Shown here: piece after piece, positions 39,601 to 48,427 of the stretch | How positions within the stretch are numbered: the first letter of the stretch is position 1 | Layout: every line of letters begins with the position of its first letter | NCBI RefSeq assembly: GCF_030369635.1 | Contig: NZ_CP128474.1 | Location: 372,001 to 436,000 of the forward strand | Reading direction: 5' to 3' | Origin: Microbacterium arborescens | GTDB taxonomy: Bacteria > Actinomycetota > Actinomycetes > Actinomycetales > Microbacteriaceae | Length of the DNA: 64,000 nucleotides | The notes under the pieces: generated by a model | Databases searched by the model: none | Told to the model about the DNA's origin: nothing | What the model saw: the letters and a program-made list of their open reading frames with translations, nothing else | Program-made: the position numbers and the translations under genes

Positions 39601-40268
39601 CGTCCCGAGCAGCCGTGCGAGCGGCCTACGACACGGTCGCGGCCGACTACGCGGCTCTGCTGCCCGATGCTTCGTTCGAATCCCCGGAAGACGTCGCCCT
39701 GATCGATCGGTTCCTCGACCTGCTCCCGAGCGGCGCCCGTGTGCTCGACGCCGGATGCGGGGCGGGGCGGATGCTGCACCTGATGCGCGAGCGCCGGCCG
39801 GACCTGCGCCTCGTCGGCCTCGACCTCTCGCCGCAGATGATCGGGCTGGCGCGCGCGGGCTGTCCGTTCGCCGATCTCGCCGTGGGCGACCTGGCGGACG
39901 TGCCGTTGCCCGACGGATCCGTGGCCGGCGTGCTCGCCTGGTACTCCGTGATCCATGACGGCACGGACGAGCTCGACCTCATCGCCGACGAGTTCGCCCG
40001 GGTCTCGACGGCGGGCGGCCTCGTGCTGCTGGGTTTCCAGAGTGGCCGCGGCACGCGTCGGATCGACCGGGCGTACGGTCACGACGTCTCGCTCGATGCG
40101 GTTCTGCACGACCCCCGCGAGGTCGCGGCAGCCTTCGCGGCTCGCGGATTCGCCGTGCTCGACCAGCGCGAGCGGCTCGCGCGGGGTGGTGAACCGCACC
40201 CACAGGGGTTCGTGCTGGCGCGACGCGAGGTCAGCCTGCTAGGCCCCACAGCTGCAGCGGGTGGCTGA
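39597..40268 (+). CDS. Class I SAM-dependent methyltransferase
   Basis: A 223-residue methyltransferase (methyltransf_11/25 type). The SAM-binding motif I is VLDAGCGAGRMLHLM (about 47-61), the acidic end of beta2 is VGLDLSPQ, and motif IV is GVLAWYSVIHD. The substrate is unknown. The GTG overlaps the J-domain stop codon (GTGA), so translation is coupled. The 3' end overlaps the convergent D,D-carboxypeptidase gene by 38 bp. Confidence 0.82.
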   Translation: MTSRAAVRAAYDTVAADYAALLPDASFESPEDVALIDRFLDLLPSGARVLDAGCGAGRMLHLMRERRPDLRLVGLDLSPQMIGLARAGCPFADLAVGDLADVPLPDGSVAGVLAWYSVIHDGTDELDLIADEFARVSTAGGLVLLGFQSGRGTRRIDRAYGHDVSLDAVLHDPREVAAAFAARGFAVLDQRERLARGGEPHPQGFVLARREVSLLGPTAAAGG

Positions 40269-41583
40269 GGCGCCACCAGATGTCGGGATCGGGGATGTCC
40301 GAGGTCAGACGCAGGGCCGTCGTCGCTGATCCGAGGGGGCCGGTGAGGGTGAGCTCGCCCGCCTGGTCGTCCGCGTCGCGGGCGTCTCCGAGGTCGACGC
40401 TCGCGGCCGCCTGAGCGGACTGCGTGTTCCAGAGGGCGACACGGATGTCGGCTTCGGTGACGATCTCGGCGGTCGCTCCCCACGGAGTCGTCGCGGTGCC
40501 GGCGACGGTTCCCGCGGGGAGGACCGGTGACGCCGAGATCTCGGCGATCGTGCGATCGAGCAGCGCGGCCGTCGCCGAGTGGCGGGTTTCGTCGTCGGGC
40601 TGGTCGAGGGCGGTCGCGAACACGCGCACGTTGACACCGTCGAGGTCGGTGTCCTTCGCCGCGACGAGGTTGTAGGAGCCGTACAGGCTGCCCGTCTTGA
40701 CCCCGACGACGGCGGGGTCGGCGAGCAGGGCGTTCGTGTTCTCGACGAACCCGGCACCCGGCAGCTCGACGGAGCGCTGGGCCACGATTCCCGAGATGAC
40801 GGGGTTCGACATCGCGCTCTCGGCCAGGGCGATGACCGATGCCGGTGCCGCCGTGTTGCCGGGATCGATTCCGCTCGAATCGACGACGGTGACGCCGCCG
40901 AGGTCGTGCGCCCGCAACCAGGCGTTCGCCGCCTCGACGTAGGCGTCCTCGTCGGGCCAGAGATCGAACACGAGGCGGTCGGCGTAGTTGTTCGCCGAGC
41001 CGATCAGCACGCCCTGCAGCAGCTGGTACTGGGTCAGCACCCCGCCGACGGGAACGTCCAGAGCCGACTGGTCGTCGGCGATGTACGCGCGGTACTCCCG
41101 ACGGTCGGCGGCGGTGAAAGCGAACTCGGGGCCTTGTTCGCCGTCGGCGAGCGGCATCCGGTCGAGCACGACGAGGGCGGTCACGAGCTTGGTGATGCTC
41201 GCGATCGACTCCGGCTCGCCCGACGACGCCGACACGGCGGCGAATCCGCCGACGGCCGTCGCCCCGGCGCCCTCGGCGGGCCACGCGGGCTGGGCGATGG
41301 CGGCGGCGGGAGCCGCGACGGCGGCGGGCAGGATCTCGGGCGCGACGGCATCCAACGGCCACATCAGCGTCGCCCCGGTGTACCCGCCTGCGACGAGCAC
41401 GGCCACACCGAGCGTCGTGAGCACGGCCGGCGCCGCCGACCGGCGCGGCCGCTCGGTGAGCAGTTCGGCGTGCGCGAGCGTGTACGGACCGGCCGAGGCA
41501 GCTGCTTCGCGGTGCCCGTTCGCGCCGGTGACCGCGTCGTCGTCGACCCACGCGAGGGCGACGCGCGAGTCGGGAGATGTCAC
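40231..41583 (-). CDS. Membrane-anchored D-alanyl-D-alanine carboxypeptidase (S11/low-mass PBP)
   Basis: A 450-residue penicillin-binding protein. A cytoplasmic N terminus (about 1-50) is followed by one membrane span (about 53-75) and an Ala/Pro-rich stalk. The peptidase domain has S129-I-T-K132, SAN in GSANNYADRL, and KTG in GVKTGSLYG. It would trim the terminal D-Ala of peptidoglycan stem peptides outside the membrane. The C-terminal about 120 residues are a beta-rich extension. GTG 41583 is preferred because TACGTT (complement of 41590-41595) ends 7 nt upstream; the longer frame starts inside the TPP riboswitch of the divergent gene. Confidence 0.88.
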   Translation of the reverse strand: MTSPDSRVALAWVDDDAVTGANGHREAAASAGPYTLAHAELLTERPRRSAAPAVLTTLGVAVLVAGGYTGATLMWPLDAVAPEILPAAVAAPAAAIAQPAWPAEGAGATAVGGFAAVSASSGEPESIASITKLVTALVVLDRMPLADGEQGPEFAFTAADRREYRAYIADDQSALDVPVGGVLTQYQLLQGVLIGSANNYADRLVFDLWPDEDAYVEAANAWLRAHDLGGVTVVDSSGIDPGNTAAPASVIALAESAMSNPVISGIVAQRSVELPGAGFVENTNALLADPAVVGVKTGSLYGSYNLVAAKDTDLDGVNVRVFATALDQPDDETRHSATAALLDRTIAEISASPVLPAGTVAGTATTPWGATAEIVTEADIRVALWNTQSAQAAASVDLGDARDADDQAGELTLTGPLGSATTALRLTSDIPDPDIWWRLSHPLQLWGLAG

Positions 41584-41589
41584 CCGCCC

Positions 41590-41618
41590 AACGTACAACG
41601 CGCGTGCGCCGATATACT
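41590..41618. promoter_or_regulatory. Divergent promoters of the carboxypeptidase gene and ykoE
   Basis: TACGTT on the minus strand (41590-41595) is at leaderless spacing for the GTG at 41583. TATACT on the plus strand (41613-41618) predicts a transcript starting near 41625, at the edge of the TPP aptamer. Confidence 0.55.
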
Positions 41619-41626
41619 TCATCGAC

Positions 41627-41715
41627 AACCACGGGAGTCCGGTGAGCCGGGCTGAGAGGAAGCGATCCACGCTTCGACCGTCGAACCTGATCCGGATCAT
41701 GCCGGCGCAGGGAGG
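41627..41715 (+). promoter_or_regulatory. TPP (THI-box) riboswitch
   Basis: The conserved aptamer pieces appear in order: ACGGGAG (41631), GCTGAGAGG (41651), the variable P3 arm, CGAACCTGATCCGGATCATG (41682-41701), and GCGCAGGGAGG (41705). These are the pyrimidine- and pyrophosphate-sensing helices of the THI element. The Shine-Dalgarno GGAGGAGAG follows the aptamer directly, 8-9 nt before the ykoE ATG at 41724. That suggests TPP blocks translation; no terminator hairpin is seen. Confidence 0.95.
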
Positions 41716-41723
41716 AGAGAGAA

Positions 41724-42362
41724 ATGCACGCTGCTGCGTCCACCACCGAGCCCACCGATCGTCGTCCCGGGCACGCGCCCGGCCGCTTCCGCTGGCGCGT
41801 CGTCGACATCGTCGTCGCGAGCGTCATCGGTGTCGCCTGCGCCGCGGTGTTCCTCCTGTGGAACGTCGCATATCAGGGGCCGTCGGCCGCATTGACGCCG
41901 CTGCTCCCGGGCCTGCAGGGCCTGCTCGCGGGGCCCTGGCTCATCGCCGGCGTGCTCGGCGGCCTCATCATCCGCAAGCCCGGCGCGGCGTTGTACACCG
42001 AACTGCTGGCGGCCGTGATCTCGGCGCTCGTCGGCAATCAGTGGGGACCCCTGACGATCGTGTCCGGCCTCGTGCAGGGATTCGGCGCCGAACTGATCTT
42101 CCTGGTCTTCCTCTACGCGGCGTGGCGTCTGCCGGTCGCCCTCCTCGCGGGCGCGGGCGCGGGACTTGCCGGTGGCATCAACGACCGCATCCTCTGGTAC
42201 CCGGGCGCCGACACGCTCTTCACGTCGGTCTACATCGCCTCGACGACGCTGTCGGGCGCGGTGATCGCAGGTCTCGGCGGCTGGCTCATCACACGTGCCC
42301 TGGCACGCACCGGGGCGCTCAGCCGGTTCGCGGCCGGGCGCGAAGCCACCGCCCGCGTCTGA
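41724..42362 (+). CDS. ykoE: ECF transporter S component for thiamine precursor (YkoE)
   Basis: A 212-residue membrane protein with about six spans, first at about 27-48, and the YkoE-type pattern LLPGLQGLLAGPWLIAGVLGGLIIRKPGAALYTELLAAVISALVGNQWG. It binds hydroxymethylpyrimidine or a related thiamine precursor at the outer face of the membrane. It is controlled by the TPP riboswitch just upstream. ykoD starts 2 nt after its stop codon, and ykoC follows, making a complete transporter. Confidence 0.92.
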   Translation: MHAAASTTEPTDRRPGHAPGRFRWRVVDIVVASVIGVACAAVFLLWNVAYQGPSAALTPLLPGLQGLLAGPWLIAGVLGGLIIRKPGAALYTELLAAVISALVGNQWGPLTIVSGLVQGFGAELIFLVFLYAAWRLPVALLAGAGAGLAGGINDRILWYPGADTLFTSVYIASTTLSGAVIAGLGGWLITRALARTGALSRFAAGREATARV

Positions 42363-42364
42363 CG

Positions 42365-43882
42365 GTGGGTGACGCCGGCGCGGCGCGGCCCGCGACCCTG
42401 GAGGCCCGCGGGTGGGGGTGGCGCTACGCCACCCGACGCGCGTGGGCCGCGAGCGAGACCTCCTTCACGATCGAGGCCGGTGAACGGGTGCTCCTGCTCG
42501 GGGCGTCGGGGTCGGGCAAGTCGACGCTGCTGCAGGGGCTCGCAGGGGTCCTCGGAGGGGCGGACGAGGGTGAGCAGGAAGGATCGCTCCTCGTCGACGG
42601 TCGGTCGGCTGCCGAGGCGCGCGGTCGCGTCGGACTGGTCCTCCAAGACCCCGACAGTCAGACGATCCTCGCGCGGGTGGGCGATGACGCGGCCTTCGGA
42701 TGCGAGAACCTGGGGGTGGCGCGCGAGGAGATCTGGTCTCGGGTACGGGCTGCCCTGGATGCCGTGGGCCTCGACGTCCCTCTCGATCGCTCGACCGCGG
42801 CCCTGTCGGGCGGGCAGAAGCAGCGCCTCGCGCTCGCCGGCGTCGTCGCGATGCGGCCGGGCGCCGTGCTGCTCGACGAGCCCACGGCCAACCTCGATCC
42901 GGCCGGCGTGATCGAGGTGCGCGATGCCGTCGCGCGGGTGCTCGATGCCACGGGAGCCACGCTCGTCGTGATCGAGCACCGGATCGATGCCTGGCTCCCG
43001 CTCGTCGACCGCGTGATCGTGCTGGCGCCCGGCGGCGGGGTCGTCGCGGACGGCGACCCGCGGACGGTGCTCACCGAACGCGGCGCCGAGCTCGCGTCGG
43101 CGGGCGTATGGGTGCCCGGCATCCGGCCGTCCTCGCCGCCGCGCCCGGTGGCCTCGCCGGGTGACGTCCTACTGTCGGCCGAACGTCTCGTCGTCGGGCG
43201 TGCACCGGGCTCGCCGGCCGCCGGGCCGCTCGACCTCGACGTGCGTGCCGGCGAAGCGCTCGGCATCGTGGGGCCCAATGGTGTCGGCAAATCGACGCTC
43301 GGGCTCACGCTCGCCGGGCTGCTGCCGGCGCAGGGTGGGATCGTCCGTACTGCTGACGACGTGGCGGCGGGCGCCGCGCTCGTCCGCGGACGGCGACGGG
43401 AGCGGGCGGACCCCGCGGCATGGAGCTCGACGGCATTGCTGACGCGGATCGGAACCGTCCTGCAGGAGCCCGAGCACCAGATCCTCCGCTCCACGGTGCG
43501 CGACGAGCTCGAGGTCGGGCCGCGGGCCCTGGGCATCGAGGCGGGGGAGGTCGCGGCACGCGTCGACGAGCTGCTCGAGCGGCTGAGGCTCGCCCCGCTC
43601 GCGGGGGCCAATCCCTACACGCTCTCCGGCGGCGAGAAGCGCCGTTTGACCGTGGCCGCGATGCTGGCGGCGCGGCCACGCATCGTGGTCCTCGACGAGC
43701 CGACCTACGGGCAGGATGCCCGAACCTGGTCGGAGCTGGTCGCGATCATCGCCGCCCTCCGCGACGGTGTCGACGATCGCGGGCCCCTCGGAGTCATCAC
43801 GATCACGCACGACGACGCCGTGCTCGATGCGCTCGCGGCCCGGCGATTCGCGCTCACCGCTCCGACGGGGGTGCCGGCATGA
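42365..43882 (+). CDS. ykoD: ECF transporter double ATPase (YkoD, EcfA1-EcfA2 fused)
   Basis: A 505-residue protein with two ABC ATPase domains. Domain 1 (about 5-240) has Walker A GASGSGKST, signature LSGGQKQR and Walker B VLLDEPTANLD. Domain 2 (about 260-505) has GPNGVGKST, LSGGEKRR and VVLDEPTYGQD. Both sites look complete. It energises the transporter with YkoE and YkoC. GTG 42365 lies 2 nt after the ykoE stop codon; a GTG at 42369 is in another frame. The ATGA overlap with ykoC ties translation together. Confidence 0.92.
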   Translation: MGDAGAARPATLEARGWGWRYATRRAWAASETSFTIEAGERVLLLGASGSGKSTLLQGLAGVLGGADEGEQEGSLLVDGRSAAEARGRVGLVLQDPDSQTILARVGDDAAFGCENLGVAREEIWSRVRAALDAVGLDVPLDRSTAALSGGQKQRLALAGVVAMRPGAVLLDEPTANLDPAGVIEVRDAVARVLDATGATLVVIEHRIDAWLPLVDRVIVLAPGGGVVADGDPRTVLTERGAELASAGVWVPGIRPSSPPRPVASPGDVLLSAERLVVGRAPGSPAAGPLDLDVRAGEALGIVGPNGVGKSTLGLTLAGLLPAQGGIVRTADDVAAGAALVRGRRRERADPAAWSSTALLTRIGTVLQEPEHQILRSTVRDELEVGPRALGIEAGEVAARVDELLERLRLAPLAGANPYTLSGGEKRRLTVAAMLAARPRIVVLDEPTYGQDARTWSELVAIIAALRDGVDDRGPLGVITITHDDAVLDALAARRFALTAPTGVPA

Positions 43883-44670
43883 CCGCGGCGGCGGTGACCC
43901 GAGACGCGCCGCGCGGCGTCGCGGCGCTCAACCCCGTGGCGAAGTTGCTGGCGGCGCTTCTCATCGCGATGCCGCTCGTGATCACGATCGACCCCGTGTC
44001 CGCCGGCGTCGCGCTGCTCCTGGAGCTGCCGCTGCTGCTCGCCTCGGGGGTCGGCTGGCGCCGGTTCTGGGTGCGGACGCTTCCGTTGTGGATCGCCGCC
44101 CCCGCGGCCGCGGTGACGATTTCGCTCTACGGCGAGCGGAGCGGAGCCGAGGTCTTCGCTTGGGCGTTCGTCCACGTCAGCGAGGGCTCGCTCGCACTCG
44201 GCCTGGCGGCAGCTCTGCGTGTCCTCGCGATCGGTCTGCCGGCCGTCGTGCTGTTCATCACCGTGGACCCGACCGACCTCGCCGACGGATTGGCCCAGAT
44301 CCTGCGGCTTCCGGCGCGGTTCGTCATCGGCGGGCTCGCGGGCATGCGGATGCTCGGGCTGCTCGCCGAGGACTGGCGTGCGCTCGCGCTCGCGCGGCGT
44401 GCCCGCGGCGTCGCCGACGACGGCCGTCTGAGTCGGACGCTCGGCATGGCCTTCGCGCTGCTCGTGCTCGCCATCCGTCGCGGCTCGGCCCTCGCGACGG
44501 CGATGGAGGCGCGGGCCTTCGGTGCCCCGGGGCGACGCACCTGGGCACGGGAGTCGCGGCTCGCGGCATCCGACGCGGCGATCATCGCGGGCGGACTCGC
44601 GATCTCGGTGACGGCGGTCGCGGTGTCGGTCGCGGTCGGCGCCTTCCACCCGATCTTCGGCCCATCCTGA
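43879..44670 (+). CDS. ykoC: ECF transporter T component (YkoC)
   Basis: A 263-residue EcfT/CbiQ-family protein with about five or six spans (LNPVAKLLAALLIAMPLVITI is the first). The two Ala-Arg-x coupling motifs are in ALARRARGV (about 172-180) and TAMEARAFGAPG (about 210-221), which dock on the two ATPase domains. It completes the riboswitch-controlled thiamine-precursor importer. Overlaps ykoD by 4 bp. Confidence 0.92.
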   Translation: MTAAAVTRDAPRGVAALNPVAKLLAALLIAMPLVITIDPVSAGVALLLELPLLLASGVGWRRFWVRTLPLWIAAPAAAVTISLYGERSGAEVFAWAFVHVSEGSLALGLAAALRVLAIGLPAVVLFITVDPTDLADGLAQILRLPARFVIGGLAGMRMLGLLAEDWRALALARRARGVADDGRLSRTLGMAFALLVLAIRRGSALATAMEARAFGAPGRRTWARESRLAASDAAIIAGGLAISVTAVAVSVAVGAFHPIFGPS

Positions 44671-44707
44671 CGCCGGACCGCCCTGGAGTCGGGCCTCGGG
44701 CCGCGTC

Positions 44708-45694
44708 TCAGAGGCTGCCGACCGTCGTCTCCGCCAGGCGCCGGGCGAGCGCCTCCTCCACGACGAGCTCCGTGATCAGACCGGCCGCGAGCGCGCCGCG
44801 CAGCGCGTCGAGCTTCGTCAGGCTCGACACCGCGCACAGGCGGCGGGGGATGCGGCGGATCGCTTCGAGAGACGGACCACTCGATCGCGCGTTGAGCTCG
44901 ATGCCGGTCGCCGAGCCGTCGATGCGGTAGAACACGGTCGCGCAGTCGCCGACGACGCCGTCGCGGAGGAGCGAGCGCAGGTCCTCGCCCGTGAGGTATC
45001 CGCCGGCGTACACGTGGGAGGGGACATCGGCGTGGGGGGAGCCGAGCCCGAAGACGAACACCTGAACGCGCGACTGCGCGTCGAGCACGCGCCGGATCGA
45101 CCGCTCACGCCAGAGCAGCTGCTTGGTCAGCGGGTCGTCGAACAGCGCGGGCACGGGGAACTGCTGCACGTCGGTGCCGAACGCCTGCCCGAACCGCTCG
45201 AGGATCGCGCCGGAGTACGAGATGCCCGACGTCGTTTCGTTCGCTGCCCCGTTCATCTGCACGATCTGCGAGTCGTGCAGCCGCTTGGTAGGCAGGTGGC
45301 GGGCGATCGCCGAGACCGTGGCTCCCCACGCGATGCCGATGTTCGCGTCGGGATCGAGCGTCGATGACAGGACGTGGGCCGCTGTCCGGGCTGTTCTCTC
45401 GAGTCGCTCGGCGTCGTTCGTGCGCGGGGGCGTGCTGACGACGTGGACGGAGATGCCGAAGCGCTCGGACAGGCGCCGCGCGACCACCGAGTTCGCCTCG
45501 TGGGGCGAGTGCACCGTGATCTCGACGAGTCCGATGTCTCGGGCGTGCGAGAGCAGCCGCGACACGGACGAGCGCGAGAGGGCCATCTCGGCCGCGATCT
45601 GGTCCATCGTGCGGTCCTGCACGTAGTACAGCTGCGCCGCGCGCAGCGCGTCGCGTGTGCGTGCCTCGGCCTCGGCGTCCGCGCTCATCGTCAT
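44708..45694 (-). CDS. SorC-family sugar-binding transcriptional regulator (probable glycerol operon regulator)
   Basis: A 328-residue regulator. The N-terminal helix-turn-helix (about 20-60) reads VQDRTMDQIAAEMALSRSSVSRLLSHARDIG. The SorC/DeoR-type effector domain (about 65-325) contains IGIAWGATVSAIARHL, a phosphosugar-binding segment. The gene is divergent from glpD-glpF-glpK across 112 bp with three TGC-rich dyads, so glycerol 3-phosphate or a related phosphate is the expected ligand (inference). ATG 45694 and ATG 45688 (2 codons later) are both possible. Confidence 0.85.
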   Translation of the reverse strand: MTMSADAEAEARTRDALRAAQLYYVQDRTMDQIAAEMALSRSSVSRLLSHARDIGLVEITVHSPHEANSVVARRLSERFGISVHVVSTPPRTNDAERLERTARTAAHVLSSTLDPDANIGIAWGATVSAIARHLPTKRLHDSQIVQMNGAANETTSGISYSGAILERFGQAFGTDVQQFPVPALFDDPLTKQLLWRERSIRRVLDAQSRVQVFVFGLGSPHADVPSHVYAGGYLTGEDLRSLLRDGVVGDCATVFYRIDGSATGIELNARSSGPSLEAIRRIPRRLCAVSSLTKLDALRGALAAGLITELVVEEALARRLAETTVGSL

Positions 45695-45700
45695 CCGTCC

Positions 45701-45765
45701 TGCACGTTCGTGCATCGCCGCGGCGCCGGTGCACGTTCGTGCATGACCGTTGCGCATTCGTGCGG
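45701..45765. promoter_or_regulatory. Cluster of SorC-type operator dyads
   Basis: TGCACG-TT-CGTGCA occurs perfectly at 45701-45714 and 45730-45743, with a degenerate copy, TGCGCA-TT-CGTGCG, at 45751-45764. Start-to-start spacing is 29 and 21 bp, so sites lie on roughly the same face for two of the three. They sit between the SorC-type gene and glpD, the third near the glpD -35 region. Confidence 0.75.
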
Positions 45766-45806
45766 TGGACCCCAGTGTAGATCGGGACAGCCGTGGAAAA
45801 GGATGC

Positions 45807-47528
45807 ATGATGACCGAGTCGACGCCGACCACCCGAGCGAACATCCGAGCCCTGCGCGAGCGCCCCCATGCCGAGGTCCTCGTCATCGGCGGGGGCATCA
45901 ACGGAATCGCGACGTTCCGCGACCTCGCACTCCAGGGCGTCGACGTGGCCCTCGTCGAGCGCGGAGATTACGTCAGCGGCGCCTCGTCGGCGTCGAGTCA
46001 CATGATCCACGGTGGCGTCCGCTACCTCGAGAACGGCGAGTTCCGGCTCGTGAAGGAGTCGGTGACCGAACGCAACCGGCTCGTGCGCAACGCGCCCCAC
46101 TTCGTCAAGCCGCTGCCGACGACGATCCCGATCCACCGCACCTTCTCCGGCATCCTCGCCGCGCCGTTCCGGCTGCTCGTCACGCACGGCCGCGGCAAGC
46201 CGCGCGAGCGCGGTGCCCTGCTGATCAAGGTCGGCCTGATCATGTACGACACGTTCTCGCGCGACGGCGGCGCGGTGCCGCGCCACCGGTTCCGCGGGCG
46301 CCGCAGCTCGCGGGCGCAGTTCCCCGACCTCGACGACCGGTTCCGCTACACCGCGACCTACTACGACGCCTCCATGCACGACCCCGAGCGCCTCGCGCTC
46401 GACGTCCTGCGCGACGGCGTGCGCGAGGAGTCGGCGCGGGCGGCGAACTACGCCCCCGTCGTCGGCGCCGACGGGGCGTCGGTCATCATCCGGGATGACG
46501 TCACGGGTGAGGAGTTCCCGTTCACGGCCGACGTCGTCGTGAACACGAGCGGGCCGTGGACCGACCTGACCAACACCGCACTCGGCACGCCCACGCGCTT
46601 CATGGGCGGCACCAAGGGGTCGCACATCGTCCTCGACAACACCTCGCTGCTCGAGGCGACCGGCGGCAACGAGATCTTCTTCGAGGCCGCCGACGGTCGT
46701 ATCGTGCTCATCTACCCGCTCAAGGGCCGGGTGATGGTGGGGACGACCGACATCGACGCCGACCCGAGCCGGCCCACGGTCTGCACCGACGACGAGATCG
46801 ACTACTTCTTCGATCTGATCGGCCAGGTCTTCCCCGACATCGACGTCGACCGCTCGCAGATCGTCTACACGTTCTCCGGCATCCGTCCCCTCCCGCGCCA
46901 CGACGACCTCGCCCCCGGCTTCGTCTCGCGCGACTACCGCATCGAGAAGGACCGCCTCGGCGACGTCCCCGTCCTCAGTCTCGTCGGCGGCAAGTGGACG
47001 ACGTTCCGCGCGCTCGCCGAGCACCTCGCCACCGACGTCATGGGCCTGCTGAAGCGACCGCGTCGTGTCGCCACGACCGACCTCGCGATCGGCGGCGGCG
47101 CCGGCTACCCGCGCAGCGTCGCTCAGCGTCGCCGCTGGATCGAGGCCCACCGCGGCGCGCACTCGGCGGAGTTCGCCGACCGCATGCTGGAGCGTTACGG
47201 CACCTACGCGCAGGAGGTGCTGGCCGCGCTCCCCGTCGCCCAGCAGGAGTTCGAGCACGCCCCCGGCTACTCGGTCGAGGAGATCGCGTTCCTCGCCGAG
47301 CGCGAAGAGGTCGTCTCCCTGATGGATCTGCTCCTGCGTCGCACCTCGATCGCCTTCGTCGGCGGCGTCTCGATGGAGACGCTCACGGAGGTCGCCGAGG
47401 CGGCCGCGCCCGTGCTCGGCTGGGATGCGGAGACCGTCCGCGCACAGATCGACGAGGCCGCGCAAGCGCTCGAGGAGGCTCACCGCATCGACGTGCGCAC
47501 GTCGCACCTGGCGCCGCTCGACGCCTGA
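45807..47528 (+). CDS. glpD: Aerobic glycerol-3-phosphate dehydrogenase
   Basis: A 573-residue FAD enzyme oxidising glycerol 3-phosphate to dihydroxyacetone phosphate and feeding electrons to the quinone pool at the membrane. The FAD motif is VLVIGGGINGIATFRDLALQG (about 28-48), and GGVRYLENGEF and GTTDIDADPSRP are family signatures. The C-terminal about 110 residues are the typical helical domain. It starts with two ATGs (45807 and 45810) after AAAAGG. First gene of a glpD-glpF-glpK set under the dyads upstream. Confidence 0.95.
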   Translation: MMTESTPTTRANIRALRERPHAEVLVIGGGINGIATFRDLALQGVDVALVERGDYVSGASSASSHMIHGGVRYLENGEFRLVKESVTERNRLVRNAPHFVKPLPTTIPIHRTFSGILAAPFRLLVTHGRGKPRERGALLIKVGLIMYDTFSRDGGAVPRHRFRGRRSSRAQFPDLDDRFRYTATYYDASMHDPERLALDVLRDGVREESARAANYAPVVGADGASVIIRDDVTGEEFPFTADVVVNTSGPWTDLTNTALGTPTRFMGGTKGSHIVLDNTSLLEATGGNEIFFEAADGRIVLIYPLKGRVMVGTTDIDADPSRPTVCTDDEIDYFFDLIGQVFPDIDVDRSQIVYTFSGIRPLPRHDDLAPGFVSRDYRIEKDRLGDVPVLSLVGGKWTTFRALAEHLATDVMGLLKRPRRVATTDLAIGGGAGYPRSVAQRRRWIEAHRGAHSAEFADRMLERYGTYAQEVLAALPVAQQEFEHAPGYSVEEIAFLAEREEVVSLMDLLLRRTSIAFVGGVSMETLTEVAEAAAPVLGWDAETVRAQIDEAAQALEEAHRIDVRTSHLAPLDA

Positions 47529-47629
47529 GCCCGTTTGACCCGGCGAGGCCCGACGCCGGATCACCCTCGGGCCATCCTCTCGCGCGGCGATGTCGCCCGC
47601 GGTGATTCTGCAGAAAGGTCGACGCTGAC

Positions 47630-48382
47630 ATGCACGACATCAATCTCGGGCTCTACTTCGTGTCAGAGCTCGTCGGGACGGCGATGCTGCTCCTGCTCGG
47701 CGGTGGCGTGGTCGCCAACGTCATCCTCGCCAAGTCGAAGGGCCTCGGCGGCGGGACGCTCATGATCAACTGGGGCTGGGGCCTGGCGGTGTTCGCCGGC
47801 GTGCTCGTGTCGTCGTACTCGGGCGCCCAGCTGAACCCCGCCGTGTCGATCGGCCTCCTCGTGGGCGGGAAGATCGAGTTCGCCCAGTTCCTCGTCGCCG
47901 TCGCCGCCCAGTTCGTCGGCGCCTTCCTGGGTGCCGTGCTCTGCTGGCTGGCCTACCACGACCACTTCGACGCCGAGCCCGACCCGGCCAACAAGCTCGG
48001 CGTGTTCTCGACCGGCCCCGGCATCCGTGCCTACGGCTGGAACCTCGTCACCGAGATCATCGCGACCTTCGTACTCGTGTTCGTGATCTTCGGATTCGCC
48101 GACTACGGCGACATCGAGATCGGCACCCCGGGTTCGCTCGGCCCGCTCACCGCCGTGCCCGTCGCGCTCCTCGTGGTCGGTATCGGCGCCTCGCTCGGCG
48201 GCCCCACCGGCTACGCCATCAACCCGGCCCGCGACCTCGGCCCGCGCATCGCCCACGCCGTGCTCCCGATCAAGGGCAAGGGATCGAGCGACTGGTCGTA
48301 CGCGTGGGTTCCCGTCGTCGGACCCCTCATCGGCGGTACGCTCGCGGCACTCGCCGCCGGCGCCCTGCTCGGCCTCGCCTGA
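47630..48382 (+). CDS. glpF: Glycerol facilitator (aquaglyceroporin)
   Basis: A 250-residue major-intrinsic-protein channel with six spans. The two pore boxes are LNPAVS (about 66-71) and INPARD (about 196-201). The residue after the second box is Asp, as in glycerol-permeable GlpF proteins, against Ser/Thr/Val at this place in strict water channels. It lets glycerol in for GlpK. The Shine-Dalgarno GAAAGG precedes the ATG, about 100 bp after glpD. Confidence 0.93.
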   Translation: MHDINLGLYFVSELVGTAMLLLLGGGVVANVILAKSKGLGGGTLMINWGWGLAVFAGVLVSSYSGAQLNPAVSIGLLVGGKIEFAQFLVAVAAQFVGAFLGAVLCWLAYHDHFDAEPDPANKLGVFSTGPGIRAYGWNLVTEIIATFVLVFVIFGFADYGDIEIGTPGSLGPLTAVPVALLVVGIGASLGGPTGYAINPARDLGPRIAHAVLPIKGKGSSDWSYAWVPVVGPLIGGTLAALAAGALLGLA

Positions 48383-48427
48383 CCCTCTTCACGAACCGCC
48401 AACGCTGACAGACAAGGACGTCACATC

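Noticed and set aside
45105..47564. A long minus-strand frame across glpD.
   Set aside because: It is the antisense image of glpD; only its C-terminal part overlaps the SorC-type gene, in another frame.
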